A DNA stretch of 64,000 nucleotides from Arcuatula senhousia (lineage: Eukaryota > Mollusca > Bivalvia > Mytilida > Mytilidae), in the NCBI GenBank assembly GCA_963971305.1, contig OZ020303.1:37870106-37934105 (forward strand), read 5' to 3'. The notes beneath the pieces were generated by a model. That model worked only from the letters and a program-made list of their open reading frames with translations. It did no database searches and was not told where the DNA came from. Below, piece by piece: positions 34,525-47,100 of the stretch. How positions within the stretch are numbered: the first letter of the stretch is position 1; every line of letters starts with the position of its first letter. The translations under genes were made by a program, and so were the position numbers.

Positions 34525-34969
34525 GTCCCGTGCAATAGGCCCGCAGCAGAGCATTGCTTGTCGTAAGAGGCGACTAAGGTTGTTTGGACTCTGACGTCGG
34601 GTCAGTGCTCAGCCCACAATTACCCTAGGTGGCTGAATAGGATGGCCCTCGTCCGCGGGGTTGTCAGGTCTATAATATAGAAACCCTGACCTCTGACCAT
34701 TGTAGGCTAACGAATGTGGAGATTGCCTTGGTTCGTGCACGTAAAAGACCCCTTTGTGGTTCGTCAAGTAGTGCACCACATAGGCTTAATTTTCCGCCCC
34801 TACCCAGCTCTCCCCTTTTCCTGTGGTTCTTTAAAAGTTTCCCATCCCACCCACATTATTCATTTTTCAACATTACTTCATGTTCATTTAATCATCCCTT
34901 TCATGTTCATCGCCTGTAAAAAAAACCATAGAGCGTTGTACGGGCGTAGAACACCAACTCAATCACTCA
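34525..34969 (+). mobile_element. SINE family A, second of a tandem pair, small 5' deletion
   Basis: It starts GTCCCGTGCAATAGGCC, lacking the GGGGCCCGGGTGG block. The bases before it (TTTTAATTCTTGAC) and after it (TTTAAATCTTGAC, 34970-34982) are alike, so it used nearly the same target as its neighbour. It ends only ~35 bases before the exon at 35005. Confidence 0.85.
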
Positions 34970-35004
34970 CTTTAAATCTTGACTAGTCTTATTAATTCTT
35001 TTAG

Positions 35005-35195
35005 GATCAACAATTGTATGTGTTCAGAGTGGGAAGAGTGGACCGAATTTGGCGCATGTTCAGCTCATTGTGGTGGCGGAATCAAGTCAAGAAACAGAAG
35101 TCGAATTTGTATGGATAACGTTTTTAATACAGACACTGGAAACAATTGTAAGAAGAAGTCTACACAATATCAAGTTTGTAACACGCAGGAATGCG
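35005..35195 (+). CDS. TSP1 exon 1
   Basis: Preceded by TTCTTTTAG and followed by the donor GTGAGT. Encodes CSEWEEWTEFGACSAHCGGG and later RNRSRICMD. It has a longer loop than the others (NVFNTDTGNN). It is the only repeat exon starting in phase 2. Confidence 0.88.
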
Positions 35196-38100
35196 GTGAG
35201 TGAACAAAAGTTTTAATAAAATATAATAATAATATCAAAGCGCTAAAGCGTTAAAAGGTCAGAGAAGGGTGGTTAACGCTTAACGCCCGTGCAACGCTAT
35301 ATAGGTTATTTACAGCCGATGAACATGAAAAGGATGATTCAATCTATCCAAAAACCCCTTCGATGAAAATTAACTCGTCCAGTATATACTAGTATCCTCA
35401 TCAACGTGTATTAATTGTGTATTGAATTTTATGAATGAACCACATAAACTGATGTAATAGAGGCAATATTAAAAGGTAGAGTGCATGACCAATCAAGTTA
35501 TAGATAAATATTCATGTATGTTCTGGAACACATCAATAGTTCGTTTTGTAAATTGCAAAAGAATTAATAAAACTCGTTGTGTGTCGTTTTTAAAAGGAAA
35601 TTATATAAAATGCATTTAATCCTAACAAATTTGGTCATATTTTGAAAAGCAATTTGGTGTCCCGTGCGGGGCCCGGGAGGCGAATAGGCCCGCAGCAGCG
35701 CTAAGCTTGTCGGTAAAAGTCCACTAAAGAGCGCTCAGAAACCTGACATCAGGGTCAGGCCGCTTTGCCCACAAAGCGACTGGGATGTGTGCCCCAGGTG
35801 GTTGAATGGAGCAGCCCTGACATCGAGAGATGCGGGGTTGTCAGGCGATAATGCGGAAAACCTGACCGCAAACCATAGTGGTGCACCGAGTTGGGAAAAA
35901 TATCACGTTCCTTGCACGTTAAAGAACCCTGCTGTAGGTCTTGGTAAGAGTAGGACCCGTAGGATCCCCATGCAGGAGGCAAAATTTCCCGTCCCTACCC
36001 ATCACTCCTTTTTCCTGTGTCAGTCAAAACTCTCCTACCCGATTGGCATTGTGTCCCCATTTCCTCCACTTCATCATTTCATGTTCATTGTATCACCACT
36101 TTCATGTTCATCTCCCGGATATAGCCGAAATCGCGCTGCTTGGGAGTAAAGCAATAACTAACTAACTAACTAACGAAAAGCAATTTGGAAAATAAATAAT
36201 ACAGTAGGCAGATTACTCCGTCTAGACTGAAAAAAAAACAACGCGAAAGCCAGCAGTAATCTTGCGCCTAACGCTTGCCTAATAACCATGACTTTAAATT
36301 ATCTAGATTTGATAGGAAGTTTTTTTTTATGATATATCCACATTATCAACGTTTTCTTTGACATTTAAGGCGTCCCTTCTTTTTTGTCTTCTTCAAGCCT
36401 TTATGACAGTTAGTGTTCTAAAAATTTGTTTTGTTAGTTTTTACAGCCAAAAAAAAAAAAAAAAAGACCCCCCCAAAAAACCAATATGTTCTTGATCTCT
36501 AAAAAATCTTTGAAGGAGTGCTAAGAATCTGTTCTTTTGTTTTGCACGAATTAAAAAAATATGTTCGCTTGTTTCACAAGTAAAACAACACAATTGTGCA
36601 TGTAAGTAGAAAAATGGTTATTGGTCTGGATAAAAATCTTTGGATGAGTGCTAAGAATCTGTTCTTTCGTTTGACACGAATATTAAAAAAGATGTTCGCT
36701 TGTTTTACATGTGACACAAAACAAGTGTACATATAAGTAGAAAAGTTGATATTAGTCTTGATAAAAATATTTGGATGAATGCTAAGAATCTGTTCTTCTG
36801 TTTGACACAAATTTAAAAGATATGCGCTTGCTTTACATGTAAGACAAAACTAAAGTAAGCAGACATGTTGATATTGGTCTGGATAAAAATCTGGAGATGA
36901 GTGCTAAGAACCCGTTCTTTTTGTTTGATATCAATAACTTAGATGTTTGCTTGTTTAAAGTCAAAACACGTGTAAGTACCCAAGTTCATAATTGGTCTCA
37001 CATATTTTGAAAGAAAGGCATTAACCCTATCTATAGACGGTGATTATTATTATTTGGGCTGCTAAAAATGGCGAAATCACTTCACCTCTCCTTAATTTTC
37101 AGTAAAATTCATTATTTCGTATTCTATTTTGATTTTTTTCATGTGTATTGTCTTTCTATAACTTGTATAGTGTTGCAATGGTGAAAAGCACCAAGTCGAC
37201 CATTCTTCAACTTAATTGTTTGACATTTCCCTTATTGATTCTTTCCCAACTTTGTTTTACTGAAATGTTAAATACATTACAATGAACAATAAAAGTCAAT
37301 CAGTTACCTGGATTAACCCACCTGTAATAACCACAACAAGTCGGGATCATTGAAATATTGTCTAATTCTCTGCAGTTTTGTCTTTTCCTTGGTATATTTG
37401 AGTTTGATACTCTAAGTTCGGTTGTTATGTTATTACCTTTTATTTAGTTGTTGCCTGTTTTAGCTCACCTGGCCAAAGGCCATGTGAGCTATTGCCATCA
37501 CTTGGCGTCCGTTGTCGTGGTCGTCGTCCGTCGTCGTCGGTAACTTTTCTTCAAACTTCTTCTCTGAAACGGCTGCACAGATTCAAACTAAATTTGGTCT
37601 GGTGGTACTTTAGGGTATCCCCCACAGAACTGATGTGGGGATTTTTGATTCGTCGTCGAAAAACATGGCCGCCGTTGCTAAAAATAGACCAGGGGGGTCA
37701 GACTACTGTTTTTGGCTTATAAATAAAAAAGTATAAGAGATAGATGAAATCTGATACCACCCTACTGCTTCAGCATCAAAAGTTCTACAAAAGTCTGCAT
37801 TTGGTCCAAGTTGTCAGATGACCCCTTATAGGGGTTACAACCCCTTAAAGGTGAAAAATAGCGTTTTTTCATGTTTTTGCCCTAGTATGAAAACTATTGC
37901 AGATAGAGAAAAGCTTGCTTAAATGTTCAGCCCATTTAGCTCTGCAAAAGTATTCATAGGGTCGAAGTTGTCAGATGACCCCTTAAAGGCGTTACGGCCC
38001 CTGAAATAATGTTTTTTCATGTTTTTGGCCTATGAAATGAAAACTATTGCAGATAGAGAGAAGTTGTTGCTTGCTTAAATGTTCAGCTAATTTAGCTCTA

Positions 38101-41100
38101 CTAGAGTCTCAATAGGATCAAAGTTGTCAGATGACCCTTAATAGGGGTTACGGCCCCTAAAATAACCTTTTTCATGTTTTTGGCCTATAGAATGAAAACT
38201 ATAGCAGATAGAGAAAAGCTGTTGCTTGCTTAAATGTTCAGTTTATTTAGCTCTACAAAAGTCTCTATAGGATCGAAGTTGTCAGATGACCCCTTATAGG
38301 AGTTACGGCCCCTAAAATAACGGTTTTTCGTGTTTTTGGCCTATAGAATGAAAACTATAGTAGATAAAGAAAAACTGTTGCTTGCTTAAATGTTCAGCTC
38401 ATTTTGCTCTACAAAATATAGGGTTGACATCAAGACCAGGTGAGCGATTTAAGCTTCTGGGAGCCTCTTGTTTGTTTTTGTTTCGTTGCTCCACAGCAGA
38501 TCCCCACTTTCATGTTAATGTCATTGAATATTTTAATTTCAGGATGCGAAGAGATGTGTTCACCATGGTCAGATTGGGTGAACGGAAACTGTTCTTTACA
38601 CTGCGGAGGAGGAATTCTTTACACAGAAAGAACTAGACAATGTCATGGTTCTATTGGTTGTTCCTCAAAAGAAGAAGCTAAACAGTCCTGCAATGAAGAA
38701 CCATGCGAAGGTTGATTTACTTCATTTCATTAAGTTGTAGCACTAAAAATACCTTACTTTTCATAGAAATAATCCATTTTCTCAAATATTTGTTTAACGC
38801 TTGAGTTTGTTAAATATTGTCTATACCCTCGAATGCGAAAAATAAATAAATTCAAATATAATTCCAAAAATATGAATTCAGAAATATTTTGATGATAAAA
38901 AGAAAAAGTATGTAGAAAGGTGTGTCCACATTGATTCTGTATTACAAAAATGATGAAATGATTTATTTTTCTTTGCTTTTTGTGCGAAAATTGAACTTCA
39001 TACCATTTTTATCCAGGTTGTAGCTGCAATGATTGGTCAGCATGGTCCGAATATGGCTCGTGTTCTTCAGTATGTGGACCTGGAGAACAACATCGAAACA
39101 GAACAAGAGATTGCAAACCTCATCCTAAATGTCTAGGGGCTTCCGTTGAACATTCTTCAACATATTGTAACCTTGGAGTTTGTAAGATCTCTTCTTTTTT
39201 AACATTGGAAAGGATGTGGAATATGAAAAAATCTCTATATTGTAACAAACTATCCCCAACCTTCAATGAGTGCGTGAGTGAGTGAGCGAGTTGGTGTTTT
39301 ATGTCCTTGCAACGCTATATAGTTAATTAAAAGGCGATGAACATGATAAGGGTGATAAAATGAACATGAAATGATGATGGTAAATGAAATATGGGGGTGT
39401 GTAAATTTTTTAAGAACCACAGGAAGAGGGGAGAAGTGGGTAGGGGCGGACACGAAGTAATGTTCTATTTTCAAGACACTTGAAGACTTGGTATATATTT
39501 GTATTCAAAATACTTTATTTTAGTTTCATTTATATTTAACAAAATTGCCATCGGTATCAAACACATGTTTCTTCTTTATATGATGATTTCAAGAAAATGC
39601 TTCCACGCAATTATTGCACCTCAATCCTGAATCATAAAATCTAACTGTTCAAATTCCATAATTTTCTTTTAGGTTGTGATGATGCATGCACTCCTTGGTC
39701 AGAATGGAAAGATGTACAATGTTCAGTTACTTGTGATTATGGGACAACAAAAAAATCCAGGATAAGATTGTGTTCATTGGAAACCTGTAATGATTCTGAA
39801 GAGAAAAACGGCCTTTGTAAAGTGCTAACATGTAAAGGTAAACAATTTCATTACAAATGAAAAGCTTAAGAAACTTTATTGAATGTATACACTTCAAAGT
39901 GCAAATAGTTCGACGGACCTGGTTGGTTAGACAAATAGAGACTTTTAACCTTTCACATGAGTACAGATACGAATTTGTCGTCGAGTTCTGTAACTGGATT
40001 TGACGCACACTTAATTGATTGTCATTTGAATTTCCCATTGGTACTTCTTTGATTTCTACATTCAAAGTCGCAACGAATCCTTGAGCCATTTTTACACAGA
40101 ATCATTCAAATATTTAAATCCTATTGACGTCATGGCATTCTTTGATGACCACACAAGCAAAGCGGGGACAAACTCATTTAAAAAAAAAAAATTACATGGC
40201 ATTTCGGAAATCAGGGCGAATCGTCCTAGGGCAGTTTGGAATTCCATATCATCTAGGACAGGACAATTTGGAATTCTATATCGTCCAAGACAAGCTGGAA
40301 TACCAACATACTCTTGAGTTTTACTAGTGTGATTTAGAATTCCACTTTTTTGTAGGCGAATTTTGGTATATCCCATAATCATAAAGTGCTAAGACGACTC
40401 CGAATCGTCTTTTAAGTTTAAATTAATGATCCCCTCCTTCGAAATTTGAATTGATCTATTCTGATATACACGCCAAGTAGTGCACCACATTTTAAATTTA
40501 CCGCCTTACCCACCTCTTCCCTTTTTCTATGGTTCTTCAAAATTTACCGTTCCACTCCCATATTTCATTTATCATCATCGTTTCATGTTCATTTTATCAT
40601 CCTTTTCATGTTCATTGCCTGTAAATAACCTATATAGCGTTGCACGGGCGTAATACACCAACTCACTCACTCGCTCACATTCTCATAAAAAATATAGTTT
40701 TTGTAAAAACAAATTTAATGCGTGTATTTAATTTAAAATGGCATTTTTAAGACACATGTGACTCAACATGTACACAATGGCAGCCTTGGACATGGTATCC
40801 ATGCTCAAAATCATGTGGAGGCGGCAATCGAATTAGACAAAGAACAAGAACTTGTACCTTTCCTGATTGTCTCGAAGATGATATCCATATGGCACCATGT
40901 AATGCATTTAGATGTATGGGTATGTTGACTTTTATTTATGGCAAGACTTCGCTGTGGGAAAAATCCAGGTTTTAAAATGATGAATGTCGGGCGGCTTAAT
41001 AATTTTCCTAACAGTTTTCTCAGCAACTACCTATCACAGCCTCTTGAAATTTGTTATGCATCATAAGTATGGTGTACCATACTGTGGGATACGATTTCAG

Positions 41101-44100
41101 ACCTCGCTTACATACTTCCTGTTTAACAAAATCCGTCCATTTTTAACTTTTACAGATTTTTTTAATTCTTATAATTGAAATCATAGTTATATAGAATTTA
41201 TACTATTGTATCCTTAGATAAAGCAATGCGAGACGTTTAACTGAAAAAAAAAAGTATTCAGTAATTTTATAAATACATGGACAATAGGTCGTAATATTTT
41301 GCGGAGATGTCAAATCAACACAAATCAAAACAAGTGTTTCTTTTGCCCGAGGCTAATGGTCGAGGGCAACAGTTTTCTGACAACGATTACGAGTTTCCTC
41401 GATTATTGTCCTGAAATATATATTTCACCTAATAATATGAATTTCAAACGGTTAACATACACTTTCAAGAAAGGTTGAAATTTGTTATTTTTTTGAAATA
41501 AATGTCTTCTTCTCAGATGTCTGCTAAAAGACACCGTCCTCAGCTATTTCGATTATTGGATAAATTATAATAACAGTAGAGTCTGATTTTCCGGAAATAA
41601 TTTTTCAGGCAATTGTTTATTTGATTCATTTTTTGAACGGACAGAAGGTCATTGAATCTGTCGTGTATTCATTTGATTCATTTTACCTGTAGAACGGTTT
41701 CATTAAAAATCGGACTCTATTGTATAACAAAACAAAGTAAGAATTATTCGTCTTCAATGAGAAATTTTTTAAAGTAGTACTAGTAATTTACTCCTGGCAA
41801 AGGTTCGGCCTTAAATGTCAAAAATGTTTTCTATTTCCATTTCTCACGTATTTGAAGTTGAATAAAGCATATTTGACGCAAGGATCGGGGTGAGCACTCC
41901 TAGGTGGCTGAATAAGGTGGCATTCGTGCGCTGATTTGTCGGGTCATAATGCAGAAAGTTTGATATGCCAACATGTGGGAGAGTTTTACGCTTGATGCAG
42001 GTTAAGATCCGTTTGTGAACTGCCATAGGTGCACCACATAACCTAAATTTCCGTCTCTACCCTGTTCTCCTCTTTTCCGGTGGTTTTCAAAATGTATTGT
42101 ACTTTTGTTTTCGATATAATGTTTCTAATTATCATTTCATGTTGTCATATTTTCATTTTCATTGCTATTTTTCATCCCATGAGGTATTACTAGAGCTGAA
42201 AACATCACCCATTAAAGCAAATTGCGGATTTTTCTTTGTCGTCATTTGCAAACGATTACAATCACCGAAAAAATAAGTTCAAGTTTACAATACACAATAA
42301 ACAAAACAATCGATTTTTAATTTATCATAATATAATGCATTTAAGCGGCGAAAATTATAAAAAGCTTTTTATCAAACCATTATAGAATGTAACGAAGATG
42401 AAGATTGTTCGGAATGGAGCGACTGGACAAATGGACCATGCTCAGTTACGTGTGATAAAGGAACACAACTCAAAACAAGAACCCGTGACTGCAGCATTCC
42501 CGAATGTAAAACTAAAGATACTTACAACGACGTTTGTAAGGTCTCAACATGTGAAGGTATATACTTAATTGCAAGGTACAAATGTTGCATGATGAAGTGC
42601 ATTTTTCACAAAACAAAACATGCAATAAAACATAAAAATAAGCTTGATCATAAGCATTATTCGAAACTTTTCTTACACTTCAATACGTTCAAAAATGGAA
42701 GCCAAACCAAGCACCGAGTATATTAATCATGCGCATTAAAAAGAAACCCCCAAAAGAAACAGGATGGTAAATTTGTGTCAGGCAAGTCCGACTTTAGGCT
42801 CATGTAATCACCATTAGTATGGAGGTGAGATAAATAATATAAATTCCATGCCATCAGGGACCTGTGGTCAAGCAGCAGCGGTAATTGATCCAAAGGTTTC
42901 AAAATACGAAATAGCATAGCGATATTAAAAATGCTATTCACCAGTTCTCGTAGTGACAAGCTAATCTGAACATGGTACTCGAGGAATTGCTTTTTATACC
43001 CCCACTCGTAAGAGAGGGGGCTATATTGCAATCACCTTGTCCGTCCGTCCGTCTGTCCGTCCGGTTCAATTTCTCTGCTTCTACTGGATGGATTGGTTTC
43101 AAATTTGGTACACAGCTTCAGCATGATGAGTTTTACCGTGCCTCCCCTTTCCAGGTCAGTCCATCATCTACTTCCTGTTTTCCAAGCCGACTTAGACTTT
43201 TTTAGGGGAAAAAAAATTTGAAATGCGAAATTTTTCGTAACAGATTTCTCGGCTTCTACTGGATGGATTGGTTTCAAATTTGGTACACAGCTTCAGCATG
43301 ATGAGTTATACCGTGCCTCCCCTTTCCAGGTCAGTCCATCATCTACTTCCTGTTTTTCGAGCCGACTTAGACTATTAAGGGTAAAAAATTTGAAAAGTGA
43401 AATATTTCGTAACAGATTTCTCGGCTTCTACTGGATGGATTGGTTTCAAATTTGGTACACAGCTTTAGCATGATTAGTTATACCGTGCCTCCCCTTTCCA
43501 GGTCAGTCCATCATCTACTTCCTGTTTTCCGAGCTGACTTAGACTTTTTATTATGGGTAAAAAATAGACAATTTTTCGTAACAGATTTTTCGGCTTCTAG
43601 AGAAGGGATTGATTTCAAATTTGGTATACAGCTTTAGCATGATGAGTTGAAACGTGCCTCCCCTTTCCAGGTCAGTCGGTCATCTACTTCCTGTTTTCTG
43701 AATGGCCGAGTGGGGGTATGCTTAGCACGACTTAGTGCAACTCCTTGTTTGGATCAGTCGAACAATGACGTCCTGTTTGCCAATTCTTTTGTGCCATGGT
43801 ACCTTTACTAATTACGCAGCTTCTAGCACTCTTTGTTTTCTATATTAAGATAAAAGCTTTGTAGAAACGTGATGTATTGTTAAACTAGTTCATAGAATCG
43901 TACATGATCAACTTCCTTTTTTGTTGAAGACTGTATTTTTTTCAATTTGGCATAGTCGCAAAAGCGGGGCATTACTTGCTCCAGATAAAATCCTTTATTT
44001 TTTTCAAGACAAACGGGTCCCGTGCGGGGCCCGGGTGGCGAATAGGCCCGCAGCAGAGCCTAGCTTGTCGTAAGAGGCGACTAAGGGTCTTGGGATTCTG

Positions 44101-47100
44101 ACGTCGGGTCAGTGCTCAGCCCACAGAGCGACCAAGTGTGTACCCTAGGTGGCTGAATAGGGTAGCCCTCGTCCGCGGGGGTTGTCAGGTCTATAATACG
44201 GAAACCCTGACCGCCGACCATAGTGGGCCAACGTGTGTGGAGAGTGCCACGCTTCATGCACGTAAAAGACCCCTTTGTGGACCGCCCAGTAGTGCACCAC
44301 ATAGGCTAAATTTTCCGCCCCTACCCACCTCTCCCCTTTTTCCTGTGGTTCTTCAAAATTTACCGGTCCTTCGTTTCCCACCCCATCCCCATTTTTCATT
44401 TATCATCATCATTTCATGTTCATTTTATCATCCTTTTCATGTTCATCGCCTGTAAATAACCTATATAGCGTTGCACGGGCGTAAAACACCAACTCACTCA
44501 CTCACTCAAGACAAACGGACTCCTTCCCTGACAAAAATCTATCAAACGTTAATATTGACGGACAAAAAGAAATTAAAACAAATTAACTGTTTAATCATTC
44601 GACCAAATTGTTCCAAAATCATTGCTATTCGTTGTAACTACATGAAGTTCGCTGTATTTTTATAAAAATTAAATTAAGATATATATATATGTTTAAGCCA
44701 CATGCGACTCCACCTGCACGGCATGGTCTAGTTGGGAGGATTCAGAATGCAGCCAGACCTGTGACAATGGCGTGGTATTACATCACAGAAACAGATCGTG
44801 CTTCCATGGTGATTGTGCACTTCACACAGAAAAATATGTGTCCTGCAACCTAAAGCCTTGTCCTGGTAAGAAATCGCTTCTTTTTAAACTTTCTTTTAGG
44901 AAACGAAAGACAAATCCCAGGGACAAATTCACACAGCAGTCGTTGCAAGTTTTTTGTCAAAAAAGGTTGCCTGGAGAATTTAAATACTGTCCTATGTTAA
45001 TCATTATAAAATTCATTTTAAAATACTTAAAGTTCCTAAAATGACCTTTTATACCAACTTTTACTTTTTTACTACCTTTTGGTAATATAAGGAATGTGGT
45101 GGAAATAAACTGTAGGTTCTGATGCAGTTTTTCAGTTGAGTAAATATTAACTTGTATTATTTAAAATTTTCGTTTTATTCCAGAAACATGCAATCAGTTT
45201 TGTTCTCTATGGAGCGGATGGAAGAGCTCAGAATGCCCTGTAACATGTGGTGGTGGGAAACTTGTTTGGAAAAGGTTAAGAATGTGTGACCACCCCGACT
45301 GTCCCCAAGCCGAAACAACAACCTCCTTGTGCAATCCACAAGAATGTGGAAGTGAGTCTTCTTTCTTGCAGCATGACATCATTAATGAACCATTTGATGC
45401 AGAATCACATTGTTTTTGACCAGTTTGTAGTTTGTAGGCTTTAAATAATTATGGTTGCATGAACAATTGACAGTCTCCGAATTTTTGTTTATTTCTAGCT
45501 AGTTTCAACTTTTACATGGCTTTCCTCAATTGCATGATGAGTAAACCTGCATCATTATAGGCACAGAAAGAAGTGCAGACTTTAAACAGCTGATAGAATA
45601 TAATTAATTTAATGTTGGTCTCATGATGCTACAATATATTACTATTGAAATTTAACTAGAAATACTTTGACAAAATGGCAATAAAATTTTATTTAAAACG
45701 AAACTAAGAACCATTTCGGGTTATCAAAAAAAAAAAAAAAAAAAACAAAAACAACAAAAAAAAACCACACAACCAAAGGATTGTACTCTGTTTTGTAGGT
45801 AGTTGTGACAATGTTTGTGAAGCGTGGTCAGAATGGGTTGATCAAACTTGCTCTGCCACATGTGGGGAGGGAACAAACACGCGGCATCGCATTCGAACAT
45901 GTCCGCCAGACTTTCTTTGCGAAAACGATGAAATGTTGACCGTACCATGCTTGAGCAAAGAGTGTCCAGACAAAATCAATGGTAATTTTCTACTTTTAAT
46001 AATGGAATAACATTTCAAAAATTTACAGTGTGACGTACCATTATTTGTTCAGAAAAGTTCCAAAAGCTTAGAATATCCAGAGTATAATATAACAAGGCAC
46101 AAAATACCAAAGCAGGAATAAAAAACAGTGGACAGGTTTATGCTATATTTGCATCTATGACAAACATGATGACTTCATCTTTCCAATCGTCAACTTTCCC
46201 TTTTTGTATAGCAACATTCCGTCCGCTCCTGCTTATTGAGTCTTCGTATCACAGTTGAATCGTTACTACGGAGCTCGATTTCCTTGGCAGAGCGTCACGT
46301 TTGACAAAGAAATTGGAAACACAGGGTTATGTTGCTCCACGCGTACGGTTGCTCTCTTCACCCAAGAATTTTACGGTAGACACCGTGCACTCGTAGACAA
46401 ATATGGGATTTCTATCGCTCAAATGAGTGCAAATGCTCGTTTGTCGTAGAAATTTGTTTTGTCTTTTTTTACCTGATTTGACACACTGAATTGGCAATTA
46501 GCAACATGACGGGTGTTCTAGAGTAGGCAAGAACCGCTTACCAAAACGGATATAAAACTTTGAATTTGATATCCTGTATATTCATATTTAAATGAGTAAT
46601 TCTCACCAGCAACATAATTTGAACCAAAACATTGGAAGTTCAAAAACCAAAAGTATTGAAGAAAAAGTACTTAAACCTAAAATGTTCGAAAAGGGAAAAC
46701 AAATCTAGCACTAATCATATAGACAATGCGTAGTAAAAAGATAGAAATCTGGTGTTTCAAACAATATTGAATTTAGACAACAGAAAATTTCAGCAATTCC
46801 CCTCCCCAAAAAACAACAAACAACCAAAACAAAACAATGCTTGTGATTACCCTTGGAAATCTCTGGTCAACCAGCAGCGGTTGTCGACCAAGTGGTTTAA
46901 AAACCAAAAATGTAAGGATAAAATTATTAGTTTATTTATCTCAGTCTTACAATTTGTTTCTTAAATGTCTTAACCACAATGTTTCAAATTATTATTCACT
47001 TTACTATCTGTAATCAACAGCATTTTCTTTACATGTCTTGTATAAGTTCGATACTTTGTTCTTCGGTCTTTTATATATATTTTAACAGATGTTCAGACCA

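Noticed and set aside
35787..36149. 120-codon frame (and its relative at 63442-63083)
   Set aside because: It is inside SINE family B; its recurrence follows the SINE.
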